Of a stretch of 64,000 bases of DNA, positions 1 to 13,500 are shown one piece after another. The position numbers and the translations under genes are program-made. Position 1 is the first letter of the stretch, and each line of letters begins with the position of its first letter. Under the pieces are notes generated by a model. That model was not told the DNA's origin. It did not search any database and saw only the letters and a list, made by a program, of their open reading frames with translations. This DNA comes from Ascaphus truei (lineage: Eukaryota; Chordata; Amphibia; Anura; Ascaphidae): NCBI GenBank assembly GCA_036426205.1, contig CM071587.1, positions 310,001 through 374,000 on the forward strand. Direction: 5' to 3'.

Positions 1-437
1 CCACTGCCCTCCCCCCCTCCTAGCGGGAAATTTAACTCACGGGCAACGCCGGGTCTCTCAGCTAGTTGGTATATATAAAAACATAGCGTATCAACGTAAC
101 CTTAATAACTGATTCTTTACATGGCTATGTGCTTATTCTAATTCATCAGTTATCATTAAAACTTCTTCAAGAAAGGTACCGATAAAATTGAAGGTTTATA
201 CATATGTGTAAATATATTCTAAGATGTTTAAAATTGTATACATATACATTTTAAAACCCTTATTAATCTTAAAATGTATGGGATACTATATGCTCATGTA
301 CAGCTTTTTCCAATTTTGGTATCGTAATAAAAACGTAGGATTCTTTCTAATGTTCGGAGCAGGTGGAACAAGTTATCTACTGAAATGCTAGCAAGTCTAA
401 TTCCTCATGGAGACCTCCCAATTGCGTGGTCTGAAGT
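1..437. other. AT-rich flank, nothing recognised
   Basis: AT-rich sequence with no convincing exon. It lies just downstream, in minus-strand sense, of the GIY-YIG part of the Penelope-like remnant, so part of it may be that element's 3' tail. Confidence 0.4.
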
Positions 438-2330
438 TTAAATATCAAGTCTCAATTTTAGAAATCTGTCCCCTCTTGCTGTACCCATGTTTATACTTTC
501 TATTCCTATTACCACCAAACCTTCTGGCTTTTGATTGTGTTTGAGGGCAACGTGTCTAGACACTCCGTGTCCCATGAACCCTTTTACAATAACCCGTCGG
601 TGCTCCAGAAACCTTTCTCGGAGCATCTTTTTTGTGCGACCTACATACAGTATCGTAGGCCGCAACGTAAATGTAAGGAGATATACCACATGTGTCGTGT
701 TGCAGTTTATGAAATGTTTCAAATTAAATGTCTCCTCTGCAACCTTAGATCTGAATTTGATCACCCTGTTCCAAATGTGCTTACATGTGAGGCATCCATC
801 TCTTCCACATTTGTAGCAGCCTATCGGACGAACAGGGAGCCACGTCTCCCTTGTGCCATTTTTGGTTTCTAAACTAGCTCGTTCTTTCCGAAGTGCGCTG
901 GGTGCAATGACATTTTTGAGGGATCTAGCTCTACTAAAATGTATTGAGGTTCTATCTTCTAGCTCCTCCTTTAGGATTGTGTAATTTAGTAGTATTCCCC
1001 TATGTGTTTGGATCATTTTTTTGATACTATTAGCTGACCTATTATATTTTGTTATAAATAGACAATTCCTTCCTAACCTTTCTCCCTTAGTTTCTTCTCC
1101 TCTCTTGTCTTTATTGATCAGTGCACCTCTATTTAGTTTGCATACTCTACTTAATGCTTCCTCAACTTCGTCATCGGTGTACCCTTTTTCTTCAGTAAAA
1201 GTGACTGCTGCTCAAAGTCCTGATCTTTCGTGCAGTTCCTACGTAGTCTCAGTAACTGTCCGTACGGGATGTTGTTTTTCCAACGTTTGGGATGGTTACT
1301 CTTAGAATGTAAATAGCTATTTGCATCCACAGTTAATAATATATTAATATATATATTTAATATATACACAAAAATATGTTTTGGTGCAAATGTTTACATC
1401 CTCATTAAAATTAATTAGATCTAGATAATCTATTGTTTTGGCTTCATATTTAACTGCAAATTTGAGATTCATCTCATTGGTGTTTAAAAATAAAATACAT
1501 TTCTTTAAAAGTTCCTCACCTCCCTTCCAGATAAAAATGAGATCGTCTATCAACCTTCGATAAAATAATATTTTCTCTAAAAATTGGTTATTGTGCCATA
1601 AGTTGTATTCCTCCCAGTATCCCATAAACAAATATGCAAAGCTGGGAGCGAATTTTGTACCCATTGCTGACGCGCACACTTGTAGATAAAATTTTGCCTT
1701 CAAAGTTTAAATAGTTGTGGGTTAAAATGAATCTAATGCAGTTTATGATAAAACTAATCTGGTCTGAGCACATTAAAAAGTATTTTTCTAGAAAGTATCT
1801 TACAGCTGTGATCCCCTTTTCATGCTCTATACATGTGTACAGGGCCTACACATCACAGGTTACCCAATATAGGTCTTCTGACCATGGAAAGTTTTGAACC
1901 AATTCTAATGTGTCCTGTGTCTCTCAGATATGATTTAAAACATTTTACATGGGTTTGTAGGAATTAATCTATAAATTCAGATAGGTTTGCTTTGATGAAG
2001 TCAATGCCGGAGACAATCGGTCTCCCTGGTGGATCTATCAGACTTTTGTGTATTTTTGGCACATGATAGAAAATTGGCATTCAGGGATGAGGGATATTTA
2101 AAAATAGAAATTCTGATTTATTTAAAATATTTTTGTCTAGACCGTCCTTGAGTAGTTTTTTGAGGGTATCCTGGTAATCAAAAATTGGATTTTCATTAAT
2201 CTCTAGATGATTGCGTCCTTCATATAGCCTGTTGTCATGTACCCCAACACCTCCGCCTTTGTCTGCCTGCCTTATACCTAGACTTTAGTTGTTCTTGAGT
2301 TCATCCAAGGCTGTTTTCTCTGTTTGTGTT
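438..2330 (-). mobile_element. Decayed Penelope-like (Neptune-type) retroelement
   Basis: Read on the minus strand, this holds broken pieces of a Penelope-like element polyprotein in the correct order. About 2310-2040 carries a QADKGGGVGV motif. About 2075-1970 carries FYHVPKIHKSL followed by PPGRPIVSGI. The open stretch 1703-1344 carries GTKFAPSFAYLFMG and YRRLIDDLIFIW, a reverse transcriptase palm in which the usual YIDD reads LIDD. The open stretch 1016-438 has a Cys-rich knuckle (CYKCGRDGC) and then VVYLL...YVGRT...LRERFLEHR, a GIY-YIG endonuclease domain. Reverse transcriptase followed by GIY-YIG is diagnostic of Penelope-like elements, and the motif wording is closest to Neptune elements of frogs and fish. 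In-frame stops and frameshifts between the blocks show that it is dead. Confidence 0.85.
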
Positions 2331-4683
2331 AGGTTTGGGACTATTTTTATTTTAGATTCACACAGTTTTTTTTTAAATCTTATTAAAACAATAGTTGGGA
2401 TATTTCCATGTTCTGCCCTTTAGGCCGTTTTTTTGTTTTCCATGTTATTATTCAGCATGTCAAATTATATCCAGACATACAGTAAATAACGTACATTATT
2501 TGCTTCAAAAGCGCCCCATTTCCAGTTCGTTTTTTGCTATTTTCACTATAGGATTAATTATCCTTCATCTTGGAGCAGCCTTACACAGCAAATTATTCAC
2601 CATGGACTGGACTCACTATCCAGCAGTACACACACAAGTACTGCTACATTGGACACTCTGGGGCATTAATACAACCCCTGTTTAATCAACTGTGTCTTTC
2701 GAATCCACTAATTTTTAAGAAGCCGCTGTGTTAGATACACATTGCAATAACACCGCGCGGTTTATATGGTTCATGTCACACAGCCATAATTGTGTTTAGA
2801 TAGATCATTATCTATTAAGGTTTAACTCTAGGAACTGTTATCAAGCACACAAGTTGTGTCTAACACTCATCCCACATTTACAGGGTAACCCATCACCGAA
2901 CCAGTGTATCGTTACGGAGCGCACATCTTTTTCATTTTTTTTCTGAATGAAATATAATCCCCTGTTAAAAACGAACGCGTGGAGCGATTTGCAACAAAAT
3001 CTGATCTTCGGAGACCTCCTAGTTTAATTTTTGTGTGGGGGTTTCATCGTGTTCATTGGCATTTTTTCCCTTGTCTATTCCCTGTGTAAGCCCTGACCCT
3101 ACTATATAGATAAAGCTGTAGGGAAAAACATGCAAGGTCAGCGATACTTAGGTTACCCCAAACATCCGTGGAAGAAAAAAAACCCCACTCTAAGGCTGTG
3201 TCCATGCTTCGAGACAGCGCGAGTGGCGCAATCAAACACATTGAGTCTATGGGAACATTAATAGAGCGCACGTGCACGTTTTTCGCGAGACAAGATTATT
3301 TGATTTTGTCTCGTGACGGCCAGGTGAGGTGAGCGCTTCGCCCAATGAGGAGGAACCAGCTCTGTGACGTCATCAGCCATGCCTTCGACACGCCTCCCCG
3401 TTGCGAGGATCTGTAGTCCACAGATCGTTCAACTGACAGTCACGCGATGCCATGCGTTCCGTCACACACATGCGTGCACGCCTGCGCCATGGACTCGACC
3501 TAAGACTTATGGGTGACAACCTGTCCAGGAGACTTTTATTACATATTGTGCAGCTACAACAAGAGTACATAGAATAGTCAAACACTTGAATACAAAACAG
3601 CACTGCAGCTTTATTCTTAAACATCTACTTTTAAAAATTCGCAAAGAGGCGTGCATGCATGATTTCACAATGTCTTACAACATGTGACGTATACTTCGGG
3701 TTCCAGCAATTAAACTGTTATTCGCTACACAGATTGGTATACAGTATGTTTTGCAAGTGGAGCTATACAAAATTAAACAATCTAACAGGAGCAAATGTTT
3801 ATTCTCATTCCAAGGGCATATGCCCTGCCTGGCGTCATCCCGTTCATCGTCATTACAATGGGAAAGCATAACAGTAATGCAACTAGCATAAGAAAGACAG
3901 TTTATAATTAGATAAGTGAACTGACTATACAGCAGTTTCTACGGTTAACCAGCAATAATGAAATGCATATCTTATTGTGCTAAAGGCCTTTCTTACCCAC
4001 AATCCCCTTCTGCACTGAGCAAGGGTCTGAAATCTGAAATTACGATCCTCCACACAAGTATTGCTGCATGTATTTTGTCACATTTCATGTAGCGTTGGGC
4101 ATTTTTGTTTTTTGTTGTATGCATTTGGCCACGCCCAGTAGCTCTCCTGTCTGACACAATACATATGCTTTATAAATGATGTGGTGGGTTTTGGGGTTCT
4201 TGAACTTGCTGGGATATTGTGTGTTTATTGAAATTGATTTGCAACTGGTACCAGTTGCTTGGAGGTTTGTGGCCGCTCTCCCACCTCCCCAGGGTTTAAG
4301 CTCGCTCGCCCCACTTTCCAAGTTGCAGTTATTTTTCATGTTCCTGTTATGACAGACCCAATGTGGATACTTCCCTCAGAGAGAGGCACATGAGGATTTG
4401 ACCAGTTAGTGTTAGGACCTGCAGAGTGGCCGTGACGTGGCCGCAGGCTTATAAAGCTTTGGCCAAAGGGTTTGACTAAATGACCCTTACTCATGAGAAT
4501 ATCAGCACTGAAATATTGCAGTTTGTATTTTGTCACATTGGATGTAGCGTTTGGCATTTTTGTTGTTTACATTGACTGCTAGACGCATGTGCCTTAAATC
4601 AGTTATAAATGTCCATCACTTCACATTATGACACAATGTCGCTCCAGCTGATTTGTGGTGGTTTTTGCGGAGGTAATAAAGAG
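2331..4683. other. Intergenic, no gene; one diverged direct repeat
   Basis: No exon or recognisable element was found. A diverged direct repeat of about 57 bp occurs at 4055-4112 and 4512-4568, sharing GTATTTTGTCACAT and TGTAGCG with the same T-rich continuation. This suggests an unclassified repeat with similar ends. Confidence 0.4.
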
Positions 4684-4688
4684 ATTAG

Positions 4689-5222
4689 TGTAACGGACTT
4701 ATCACTGTTTGAGAGAAACTGCCTCTAAATCCAGCAATGTGCTGGTTAATTGCACACAGGCAATCAACCAGGCTCCACCTGGCTGATTAGGACTCTTAGA
4801 AAAAGCCTGATGTGAGAAACAGGAGAGCGATTCCTTAGCTCACATTTGGCCTGACAGAAGGAGAGCAGAGAAGCCTGCACACAGACACTGTCTAGAGCAC
4901 AAAGGCTATGCTGAGATCAAGACACCCAGAGACCTATATTTCCTGGACACAGAGTTCCCAGGAACCTGCCAGAGACTGACATGGAGGGCCACCTGCTTAA
5001 GGTACTTCCTGAGACTTTGGGGTGATAGGCTGGTAATGGGAATATCCCCCCAGTCCTGCAGATAGGTTCTGGGGAAGTAATTAGCCCTTACAAGGGGGGG
5101 GGTTTGTTATTTTGTGGTTTTTGTATGTTTTGCCCGGATAAAGGAACAGGCGCAATAAAGCCAAGATACAATTTGACCCAAATCGGTCTCCATTATATGT
5201 ACCTCTGCACACATCTCTAACA
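4689..5222 (+). mobile_element. Solo LTR with 5-bp target duplication ATTAG
   Basis: The stretch starts TGTAACGG and ends CTAACA (TGT...ACA ends). It is flanked by identical 5-bp repeats ATTAG at 4684-4688 and 5223-5227. An AATAAA lies near 5152, about 70 bp before the right end, where an LTR polyadenylation signal is expected. No internal gag/pol sequence is present, so this is a solo LTR left by recombination between the two LTRs of one element. The superfamily cannot be told from the LTR alone. Confidence 0.8.
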
Positions 5223-5227
5223 ATTAG

Positions 5228-7287
5228 GTTGAAGGATGTTTTGTTGATTGGTGATCTCGGGAGACACATCCCCTATATGCTTCCTGGTATTTGTATTTTG
5301 ATTGGGTTTAATCGCTCCTGCCATCTGCTACACTGAAACATTTAATACCATATTGCCAGGTAGATTTCCCACTTTGTAGTCAAGGAGTCAGACATCCTCC
5401 TATAAAGCTGTCTGGTCTTCAGTTAAATGTATTGATGTGATAAGGGCGCAAACAGAAATCTTATGGCCCAGGACAAATTAAAGGAGAAGCCTGCTTCCTC
5501 CCCCCCCCCCCCAATTAATATCGTGCCCCGCTGGTTATCCCCCCACCTCATTAATCGTCCTACACCATGGCGCACTGGGGGGTTCCTAAGGGTGGGCGAA
5601 TGAGATAAGAGCCTGGAGGGGGTAGTTATGGACCTGGGAGGGGGGAGAGAGGAGTGTGAGGAGAGGGAGAGGGGAGAAAGGAGAGAGGGAGAAAGGAGAG
5701 GCTGGAAGAGAGGGGAGGAAAGAGAGAGGAAGGGATTTAGAGCAGGGAAGGAGAGAGAAGCCCTGTGCCTACCTGCCGCCTTGGAGAATTATGGGAGCCT
5801 CTTAGAGGCCTGTGGAGGGTGCCCGCGGAAGTGCCTGTCAGTGGGAACTCCCTTCCACTTGCCTCCGCAGACACCCTCCTGTAGTCCCCCTCTGCGGATC
5901 TGGCCACGTGTTAAATTTGCCCCAAATGCATTGTTTAGGACTGCACCTTAATAAAGCGCTTTAAAGGTACGAAACGCGTAGGTGGTCCTATTTTTGTACC
6001 TTTTGCCATCACCTACCAGTAAATAACATCTTTTTGGTAGTCACCCTTTCTCTGCTTTATTTATTTGTGGTGCACCGCAACCTCTTTTTATTTTTTTACT
6101 TATGATCAGATCCTGGCCCGCTGATGGGGGGGGGGGGAAGCAGCTGGGAGTCCTGTCCCGGTGAGTAAAGGGGGCCCTCTATGGCACTCTTCCCTCTGCA
6201 GATTCGCACGCTGGAGGATCTGCCCTGGATGGATGGAATAAGAAAGAAAGAATCTCTGCTCATCACAGAAAGTGTTGGATCTTTCACTATATATTCCTAT
6301 AAGGGCAAAGTGGATTATTTGAAGACTTGGAAGAAATATATGACACTGTTTTTTTTTGGCTGCTGTGTCTTTTTACAGTTGAAGGAACAAGGTAGGCGCT
6401 GTCTTCTACTCTTATGCCAAATTACCACTATCTATACAGTACATATGATAATCCTATGGGAGACCTTCTATTTTTGCCTTGATATTGGAGAAAGCCTTTT
6501 TTTTAAATGTTGAAATGTACTTTTTGAGCCCCACCTTCCTCTTTGGACCATTTCTGTGATCATAAGTACTAAATACTGGTTTGACTTCTTAGGAGGAACT
6601 CATGGTGACATTGTGAGCGCGGGCTACCGTGAGCACCACCGCGCGCACTCCTGCAGCCCCCGCGAGGTGTGCACTAGGCGGCAGGAGATTGGGGAGGTGA
6701 ATCGGGGGCGTGGCGAATGCGTCACGGACATGTCACGAAGTTGGTTCGCCCTCATTGGCTGAACCAGCTGACGTCGCGCGACTGCAGTCCGAAATCTCAA
6801 ATGTACTTGTCAGGCCAAAATGTAGCAATGTCGACGCGCTACAGCGCGGTGGGCACTTGAGGAACTACAATAAGAACACAGGTAAGAGTCCCGCCACCGC
6901 GATCAAACGGAACAGCATTAAATGTTACTTTCTTTTGGGGGTTTGGTCTAGTTTTGCATCTTGAAAACATCAGTAAATAACCTGCTCAGCCCTTGAAAAA
7001 GACCGCCACAGATGGGAAAATAAATCCTTTTATTGGCACGCTGTTTGATCGCTATCCTAGCGAGCGCTTGCACTCTCCGAAGTGCCTGCTCCTTGTTAAA
7101 CATGCTGTGTTTCGGACCGAGCGCTCGGGAACTTGGGCCATCAGAGCAGCCACTGGAGAGAAAGACATTGAGTCTCTGACCTTGGGTCTCTGACCTTGAG
7201 CAGACAGTTAGAGCTAAGTAGGAATCGCTCATGTGAGCATCTTCCTGCTGCAAAGTGAACTCGACCACATACAGTAACCTCTTTTGA
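5228..7287. other. Downstream flank of TGM-A, repeat-derived but unclassified
   Basis: No exon was found. There is a purine-rich (GA) tract at about 5628-5760, a run of G at 6125-6137, and a GAAACGCG motif near 5970 of the type seen in other dispersed repeats of this window (8345, 39845). The sequence from about 5940 to 6560 looks like one degenerate dispersed element, but I cannot name its family. Confidence 0.35.
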
Positions 7288-7297
7288 TTTATTTATT
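7288..7297 (-). promoter_or_regulatory. Poly(A) signal of TGM-A (two overlapping AATAAA)
   Basis: The minus strand reads AATAAATAAA here, giving two overlapping canonical polyadenylation hexamers 83 bases beyond the TGM-A stop codon. This fits a short 3' UTR. Confidence 0.7.
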
Positions 7298-7379
7298 AAC
7301 ACCTGACTTTAAATGTTCCTTCCAGTGGCTTCCCAATACAACCTCCCAGAGCTCAGTTTATACAAGAACTAATAAGGAG

Positions 7380-7536
7380 TTAGGAGGACGCCTTGCCCAC
7401 GGTGACAATCAGAAATCCCTTGATGTCATTGAACTTGTTGCACGTGAGGTTGACCAACAAGTATTTCACCCCCGCGACATAGGGCAGGATGTCCAAGGTA
7501 ACACTGATCTTCTGCTGAGGTTGTAGGGCTCCCACA
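7380..7536 (-). CDS. TGM-A exon 13, C-terminus and stop
   Basis: Residues 632-683 and [39 protein letters not shown], ending VTVGKASS. This matches the final barrel strands (NF..NKF.DIKGF) of the family; the acceptor is CCTGCAG. Confidence 0.9.
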
Positions 7537-10500
7537 CTGCAGGAATATAGAAACGGTTATTATGCGAGTATACATAATTGTATGGCAACGGGGCAGTCGC
7601 GGATCAGAGTGTATATGATGCGTGTGCATATTGGGTGCTTATAAGTCACGTGTATATGATGCTGTGTGCACAGCGGGTGATTATAAGTCATGTGTATATG
7701 ATGCCGTGTGCACATCGGATGATTATAAGTCTCTTATGCACATCGGGTGATTATAAGTCACGTGTACATGATGCTGTGTGCACATCGAGTGATTATAAAC
7801 AACGTGTATATGATGCCGTGTGCACATCGGATGATTATAAGTCGCATGTGTACATCGTGTGATTATAACTCACGTGTATATGATACCGCGTGCATATCGG
7901 GTGATTATAAGTCACGTGTAAATGATGCCGTGTGCACATAGGGTGATTATAACTCACGTGTATATGATGCCGTGTGCACATCGGGTGATTATAAGTCACA
8001 TGTGCACATCGGGTGATTATAATTCACGTGTATATGATGCCGTGTGCACATCGGGTGATTATAAGTCACATGTATATGATGTTGTGTGCACATCGGGTGA
8101 TTATAAGGCACGTGTATATGATGTTGTGTGCACATCGGGTGATTATAAGGCACGTGTATATGATTAAAGGAAAATGTGGTTGGTGGGTGGTCACTGCAAC
8201 AGGAACTCAGCCAAATGCATAAGTGAATAACAACAGCTTTATTGCACTGTAGTGCTGCACATCACATCACGGAGAACACCTCTGACGCGTTTCGTTCAGA
8301 AACTGGATTCTATTGATAAAGTTCCTTAACGGAACGAAACGGTCAGAGGTGTTTCTCGTGATGTGATGTGCAGCACTACAGTGCAATAAAAGTTTTTTAT
8401 CACTTATGCATTCGGCTGAGTTCCTGTTGCAGTGACCACCCACCAACCACATTTTCCTTTACTGCTATTACTGGCGTGGAGCACGCAGGCAACTACGCAG
8501 AGTGGGAGTGGTTCACTATTCCCCTCCTGACGAGTGCATGGATTTATCCCCTACGCCTGCCTTAAGGAGATACAAGAACGCTGAGCTGCAGTGTACTCTC
8601 CATTCATCCACAGCATAGCTGTCGGCCCTCGGGGATGACGTCACACGCCAGCGCGACGCCCAAGGAGATGGGACCGGACAGGCACGGGCATTGAAGATAC
8701 CGGGTGGGTAAGGGCAGCAGGCGATACCAGCGTGAGTACACGAGAGGGGTAGCATCGGTTGCCTCTTTTCCTGTCCAGTCTATTTCCTGTGCACTAGCCC
8801 CCACCCAGGTTTTATTTCATTTGGTTATCCCGTCAGGCCTTGTTCCGTTTCCCTCTATACAGGATCTTATGCTGCTTAGTTGCCGTTTTTCTTTCAACAT
8901 ATGCATCAGAGACAGTTTATACATCACTACCAGTTCTACTGTGGACACTTGGAGCATCGGACATTTGGGGTTCATTCTCCCATACACCACTAATTCACGT
9001 GTATATGATGCCGTGTGCACATAGGGTGCTTATAAGTCACGTGAATATGATGCCGTGTGCACATCAGGTGATTATAAGTCACATGTATATGATGCCATGT
9101 GCACATATGGTGATTATAAGTCACGTGTATATGATGCCGTGTGCACATCGAGTGATTATCACACTTACTCTTTGTGGATTCCTTCCTTCGTTAAACCGCT
9201 GCCCTCTGCGGTCAGGAAACAATTGGTCACAGGTTCAGACAGAGGATTGGTGAATATGACTACCACGGTGACCGGCTTTCCTAGGACAGCTGGTCCGAGA
9301 GCCTGAGAGATTAAAACAATTTGTGGGGGAAATCACGAGAATGGAATGAGAAAAAAGAAAACTAATAGTGTAAGGAGAGAGTCGGACACAAGCAGGTGTG
9401 TGTGTAAAAGAATAAAACTGAGACCTAGAACAGAAGCAGCTGTGCGTGAAAGAATAAAACTGATACCTAGAACAGAAGCCGGTGTGCGTGAAAGAATAAA
9501 ACTGAGACCTAGAAAAGAAACCGGTGTGCGTGAAAGTATTAAACCGAGACCTAGAACAGAAGCAGGTGCGTGTGAAAGAATAAAACTGAGACCTAGATCA
9601 GAAGCAGGTGTGTGTGTGAAAGAATAAAACAGAGATCTAGAACAGAAGCAGCTGTGCGTGAAACAATAACACAGAGACCTAGAACAGAAGCAGGTGTGTG
9701 TGAACGAATAAAAGTGATACCTAGAACAGAAGCAGAATGGGATTGGAGGACTAAAAGCGAGACCTAGAACAGAAGCAGAATGGGATTAGAAGAATAAAGG
9801 CGAGACCTAGAACAGAAGGAGGATAGGATTGGAAGAATAAAAGGGAGACCTAGAACAGAAGCAGGATGGGATTGGAAGAAGGTCAGGTCATGCAGAGATT
9901 CAGAGAACATTAATGAAATCAATGTAATCCTAACAAGGCTGCCTATCTCCCACAGAAAGGTTGAGATATGCAGGGGATGGAAGAGGATCACACCCATCTG
10001 AAGACTAAGAGAAGACCCAACGCGTGTCGTGCAGAAGTGACAGCTTAGAGAGATGGTGACCTGGATTTGGATGGGTGGTTTCTGCAGAGTGATGTTTGTT
10101 TCCACGAACAGCTCCCCCCAATTCTCCACGTGGCACACACCGGTCACGTGGATCAGGTTGTCAGTGGTCAATGCCTTTTCATACTGCGAATAAGTAATCT
10201 GAAGTGGGACCTGTTTTGCTGGAAAGAACACACATATGATAAGAGAAACTGAGAGCTTGTGAGAGCTTGTGAGAGGATACAAAGCAACTGGGCCAAAAGT
10301 AACCTTTGCTAAAGTAATCCTCCCTCCTTCCCATGAAGAAACATCTCATGGAGAGCTGTGCAAACCATCTACTGTAACTCGCAGTACTTTGCCTAACACA
10401 GGCTTTGCCATTGTGGCCGGGCCGGAAGTCTCCCCGGAGGACGCATTACTTGTATAGGACTGTGGGGCGTAACATGTGGGCAGCTTTACAAGAATGTAAA

Positions 10501-13500
10501 GAGAGGGGGAGGGGGGACAACTCCAGTCCTCAAGGGCCACCAACTGGTGAGTTTTTCAGGATATCCCTGCTTCAGCACAGGTGGCGCAGCTCAAGACTGA
10601 GCCACTAATTTTGCCACCTTTGAGGACTGGAGTTGGCTCAATTAGTAGATGAGTATGTCAACAAATCACTGTGTACTAATACTGTGTATTGTGTACTAAT
10701 ACTGTATGTACTAATACTGTATGTACTAATATTGTATGTACTAATACTGTGTGTACTAATATTGTATGCGCTAATACTTTGTGTGCTAATACTGTATGTA
10801 CTAATACCGCGTGTGCTTATACCGCATGTACTGATATTGTATGTACTAATAATGTATGCGCTAATACTGTATGTACTAATACCATGTGTGCTTATACTGT
10901 GTGTGCTTATACCACGTGTGCTTATACCACGTGTGCTTATACCGCGTGTGCTTATACCACGTGTGCTTATACCGCGTGTGCTTATACCGCGTGTGCTTAT
11001 ACCGCGTGTACTAATATTGTATACAATGCATTGCAGCTCGAGATGATATTTTTTTTAAATTTTGTGATCATAGTGGCTGCAACCGTGAATAATATTCCTA
11101 ACAGGCCCTCATTGCCCCAGTAATATGTTGTTTCCGATTTGGGAATCGTTATGCTTAGTACATGGACAGATACCTTTCTTGGGACCTAGAGCCACAGACA
11201 GGGACTGGGTCAGAATGGGTCGCCTCACAGCTCTGTTGTACACGATGGCGGATGCGTTCAGATTGGCCGTGACGTTCTTGTCCTGTGAGGTCAGGTTCTC
11301 GAGGGTCAGTATCACACTGATATCTTTACCAACTGTGGGGGTTCCAGCGACTGCTATCTTCCCAGACACATCAGGGGCACGGCTTGGAGTCGTGGCTGAT
11401 CGAGCAGCAGCTGACATGGACACAAAGCCAGTACTTCCACTCGTAAACCGCAGAGCCTTGTTATACATCTCTCTCTCTCTGGATGTACCTGAGGAAGAGG
11501 TGACATGGAATTCAACCACAAGTTAAGTATTCGTCACACATGCTCCCCACTGGCGCCCAAGCAGGTACCTTCTTCATACTTGTATTCCAGTGTGACGTCG
11601 TTCATAGTGTTGCTGCCCACCGCCTTTGTGCAGAGCAGTTTGCCGACAGTCCCACTATAAGTGGCTCCTCTCGTGGTCCTTCCGTCAGGGTGCTCAATTA
11701 AATTGATGACATCCGCGTTCACCTCCGAGTACACAAACTGAGTATCGTATAATTTATTAATGTCTCCTTCCTTTACGGCGTGCTGGGAGGTGGGGCCTAG
11801 CTGGAAGATACCTAACAGGACAAAATAGAGTTTGTATGTCGGCATGTAGCACGTATGTAAATATACATTATTTGTGTGTACGTGTATATGTACGTGAATA
11901 CACTGTGTACGCGTATATATGGGCGTGCGTAATATATATTGAATCCCAGAGTTTAATGCACGCACCAGAAGTAAGAATATATAAAAACAATAGATTATTG
12001 CTCTTACAAGAAACTTTCTCTGGAAACATGGTGTGGAGATATCGGTCAAACTGTGAGTGACAGGATATTTGGGACATGGAATACATATGTATATATGCAG
12101 TATATCTATTTATATATTGTACACATCTGCTCTGGTTATATATATATATATCAACCCCCTTATAATGCTGTGCTTGGGGTCCAAAGAATCACATCGCTTT
12201 ATAAGCGGATCGCGTTAGAAATAATGTACAATTGTATGCATTGTACAATAAAGTATTTAAGATACCGATAATCGTGTTGTAAAGTATTCATAAATATGAA
12301 AATTGGGCGCCACGCTTGCATCGCGTTATAAGCTGTTTCGCGCTGTAGCGGATCGCGCTATTACGTGGTTGAGATGTATATATATATGTGTGTGTGTGTA
12401 GAACTGGTCTACATATGTTACATTGCAATGCTGCATTATCTCAATGTTAGACTTGTGCGTAATACTCTATAAGAAAACCCTGACCTATTAGGGAAAGAGG
12501 GAAGCATGAACCTTGGCCCAATAGGCCATGGAGTGATGCGTTGGGGAGGGGGGAGGAGGAGGGAGAGGTTAATGTGAGGGGCTGTTGCTTTGTGACTAAC
12601 CTCTCTCATCTCCTGACCACCTTCCCAAAAGGATCTCGCCCAGCCGCACACCCCCTTTTAGGGTTTCAGGTCGATGTGTAATGTTATGTTTAGGATTAGG
12701 GTTATGATTGTCTTGCAACATGTTATAATTTTTGATAAGATGAAAAGAAAGAAGGGGTCGGGTTAAAGGTGTCAATGGTGTAATATGGTTGCCACAGCTA
12801 GAGGGGTGCGGACTGGTCAGTTATTACCCAGGTGGTTAATTTGGTGGGATGTGAGGAGTCCCACGGGATGCGCTCTTGGGTCAGGGCCAGGGGTGGTGGG
12901 CCTAGGGGTTTAATCATAAGGGAGACCCGACAAAACATGAGTCGGGTCACTGGTTGGGGGCTTCTTGCTGACCCGGTCTAGGCTGTGGCCATTTATACCC
13001 GACAAAGGGGTCTGTGTTTATTTGGGGGCGGGTGGGGTTATTAAGCGGAAGGGTTAAGAGTCGAAGGGACAAGGGTCAAGAACTGATCTGAACATGTGAT
13101 GCCTTCAGTTTGGGTTTCGTCTGTTACCATCACTCATCTCCTGTGGGGTTGCGTCCCAGATCTGCCATCCATTATACAAATCTCCAAGATCAGGCCGGAG
13201 GAACCAGCTCTCATTCCAGCAATGGAAATTCCTGCGTTGGGTAAGATAATGCCGGCTTAATAAATATAATGTGTCTATGGGAACGTCCTCTATGTCTGTC
13301 TGGTGGAAGCCCATTACGTGATGAGTAGCTCGTACCGGACCAGTGCATATTTAGGAGTTTGTATAATAGTAGCTATTTCACGTCAATCCCCTATTTTTTA
13401 ATGGGTCCTATAAAATCCCTGAATATTATAGTTAGTGAGACGGGTATAATAAGTATACCGTTTCTGGATGACCAGAGACCTCTTTTTCTGTTCGAACTCT

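Noticed and set aside
3053..3624. Minus-strand frames of 74 and 83 codons downstream of TGM-A
   Set aside because: No domain, no splice or start context, and low similarity to anything recognisable; probably chance.
7578..9306. Frames with [14 protein letters not shown] repeats
   Set aside because: Produced by the 42-bp minisatellite in TGM-A intron 12.
11791..11802. Alternative acceptor for TGM-A exon 9 at TCTTCCAG (11802-11801)
   Set aside because: It breaks the phase with exon 8 and drops residues of the SDG-IFQLGP junction; the AG at 11813-11812 keeps both.
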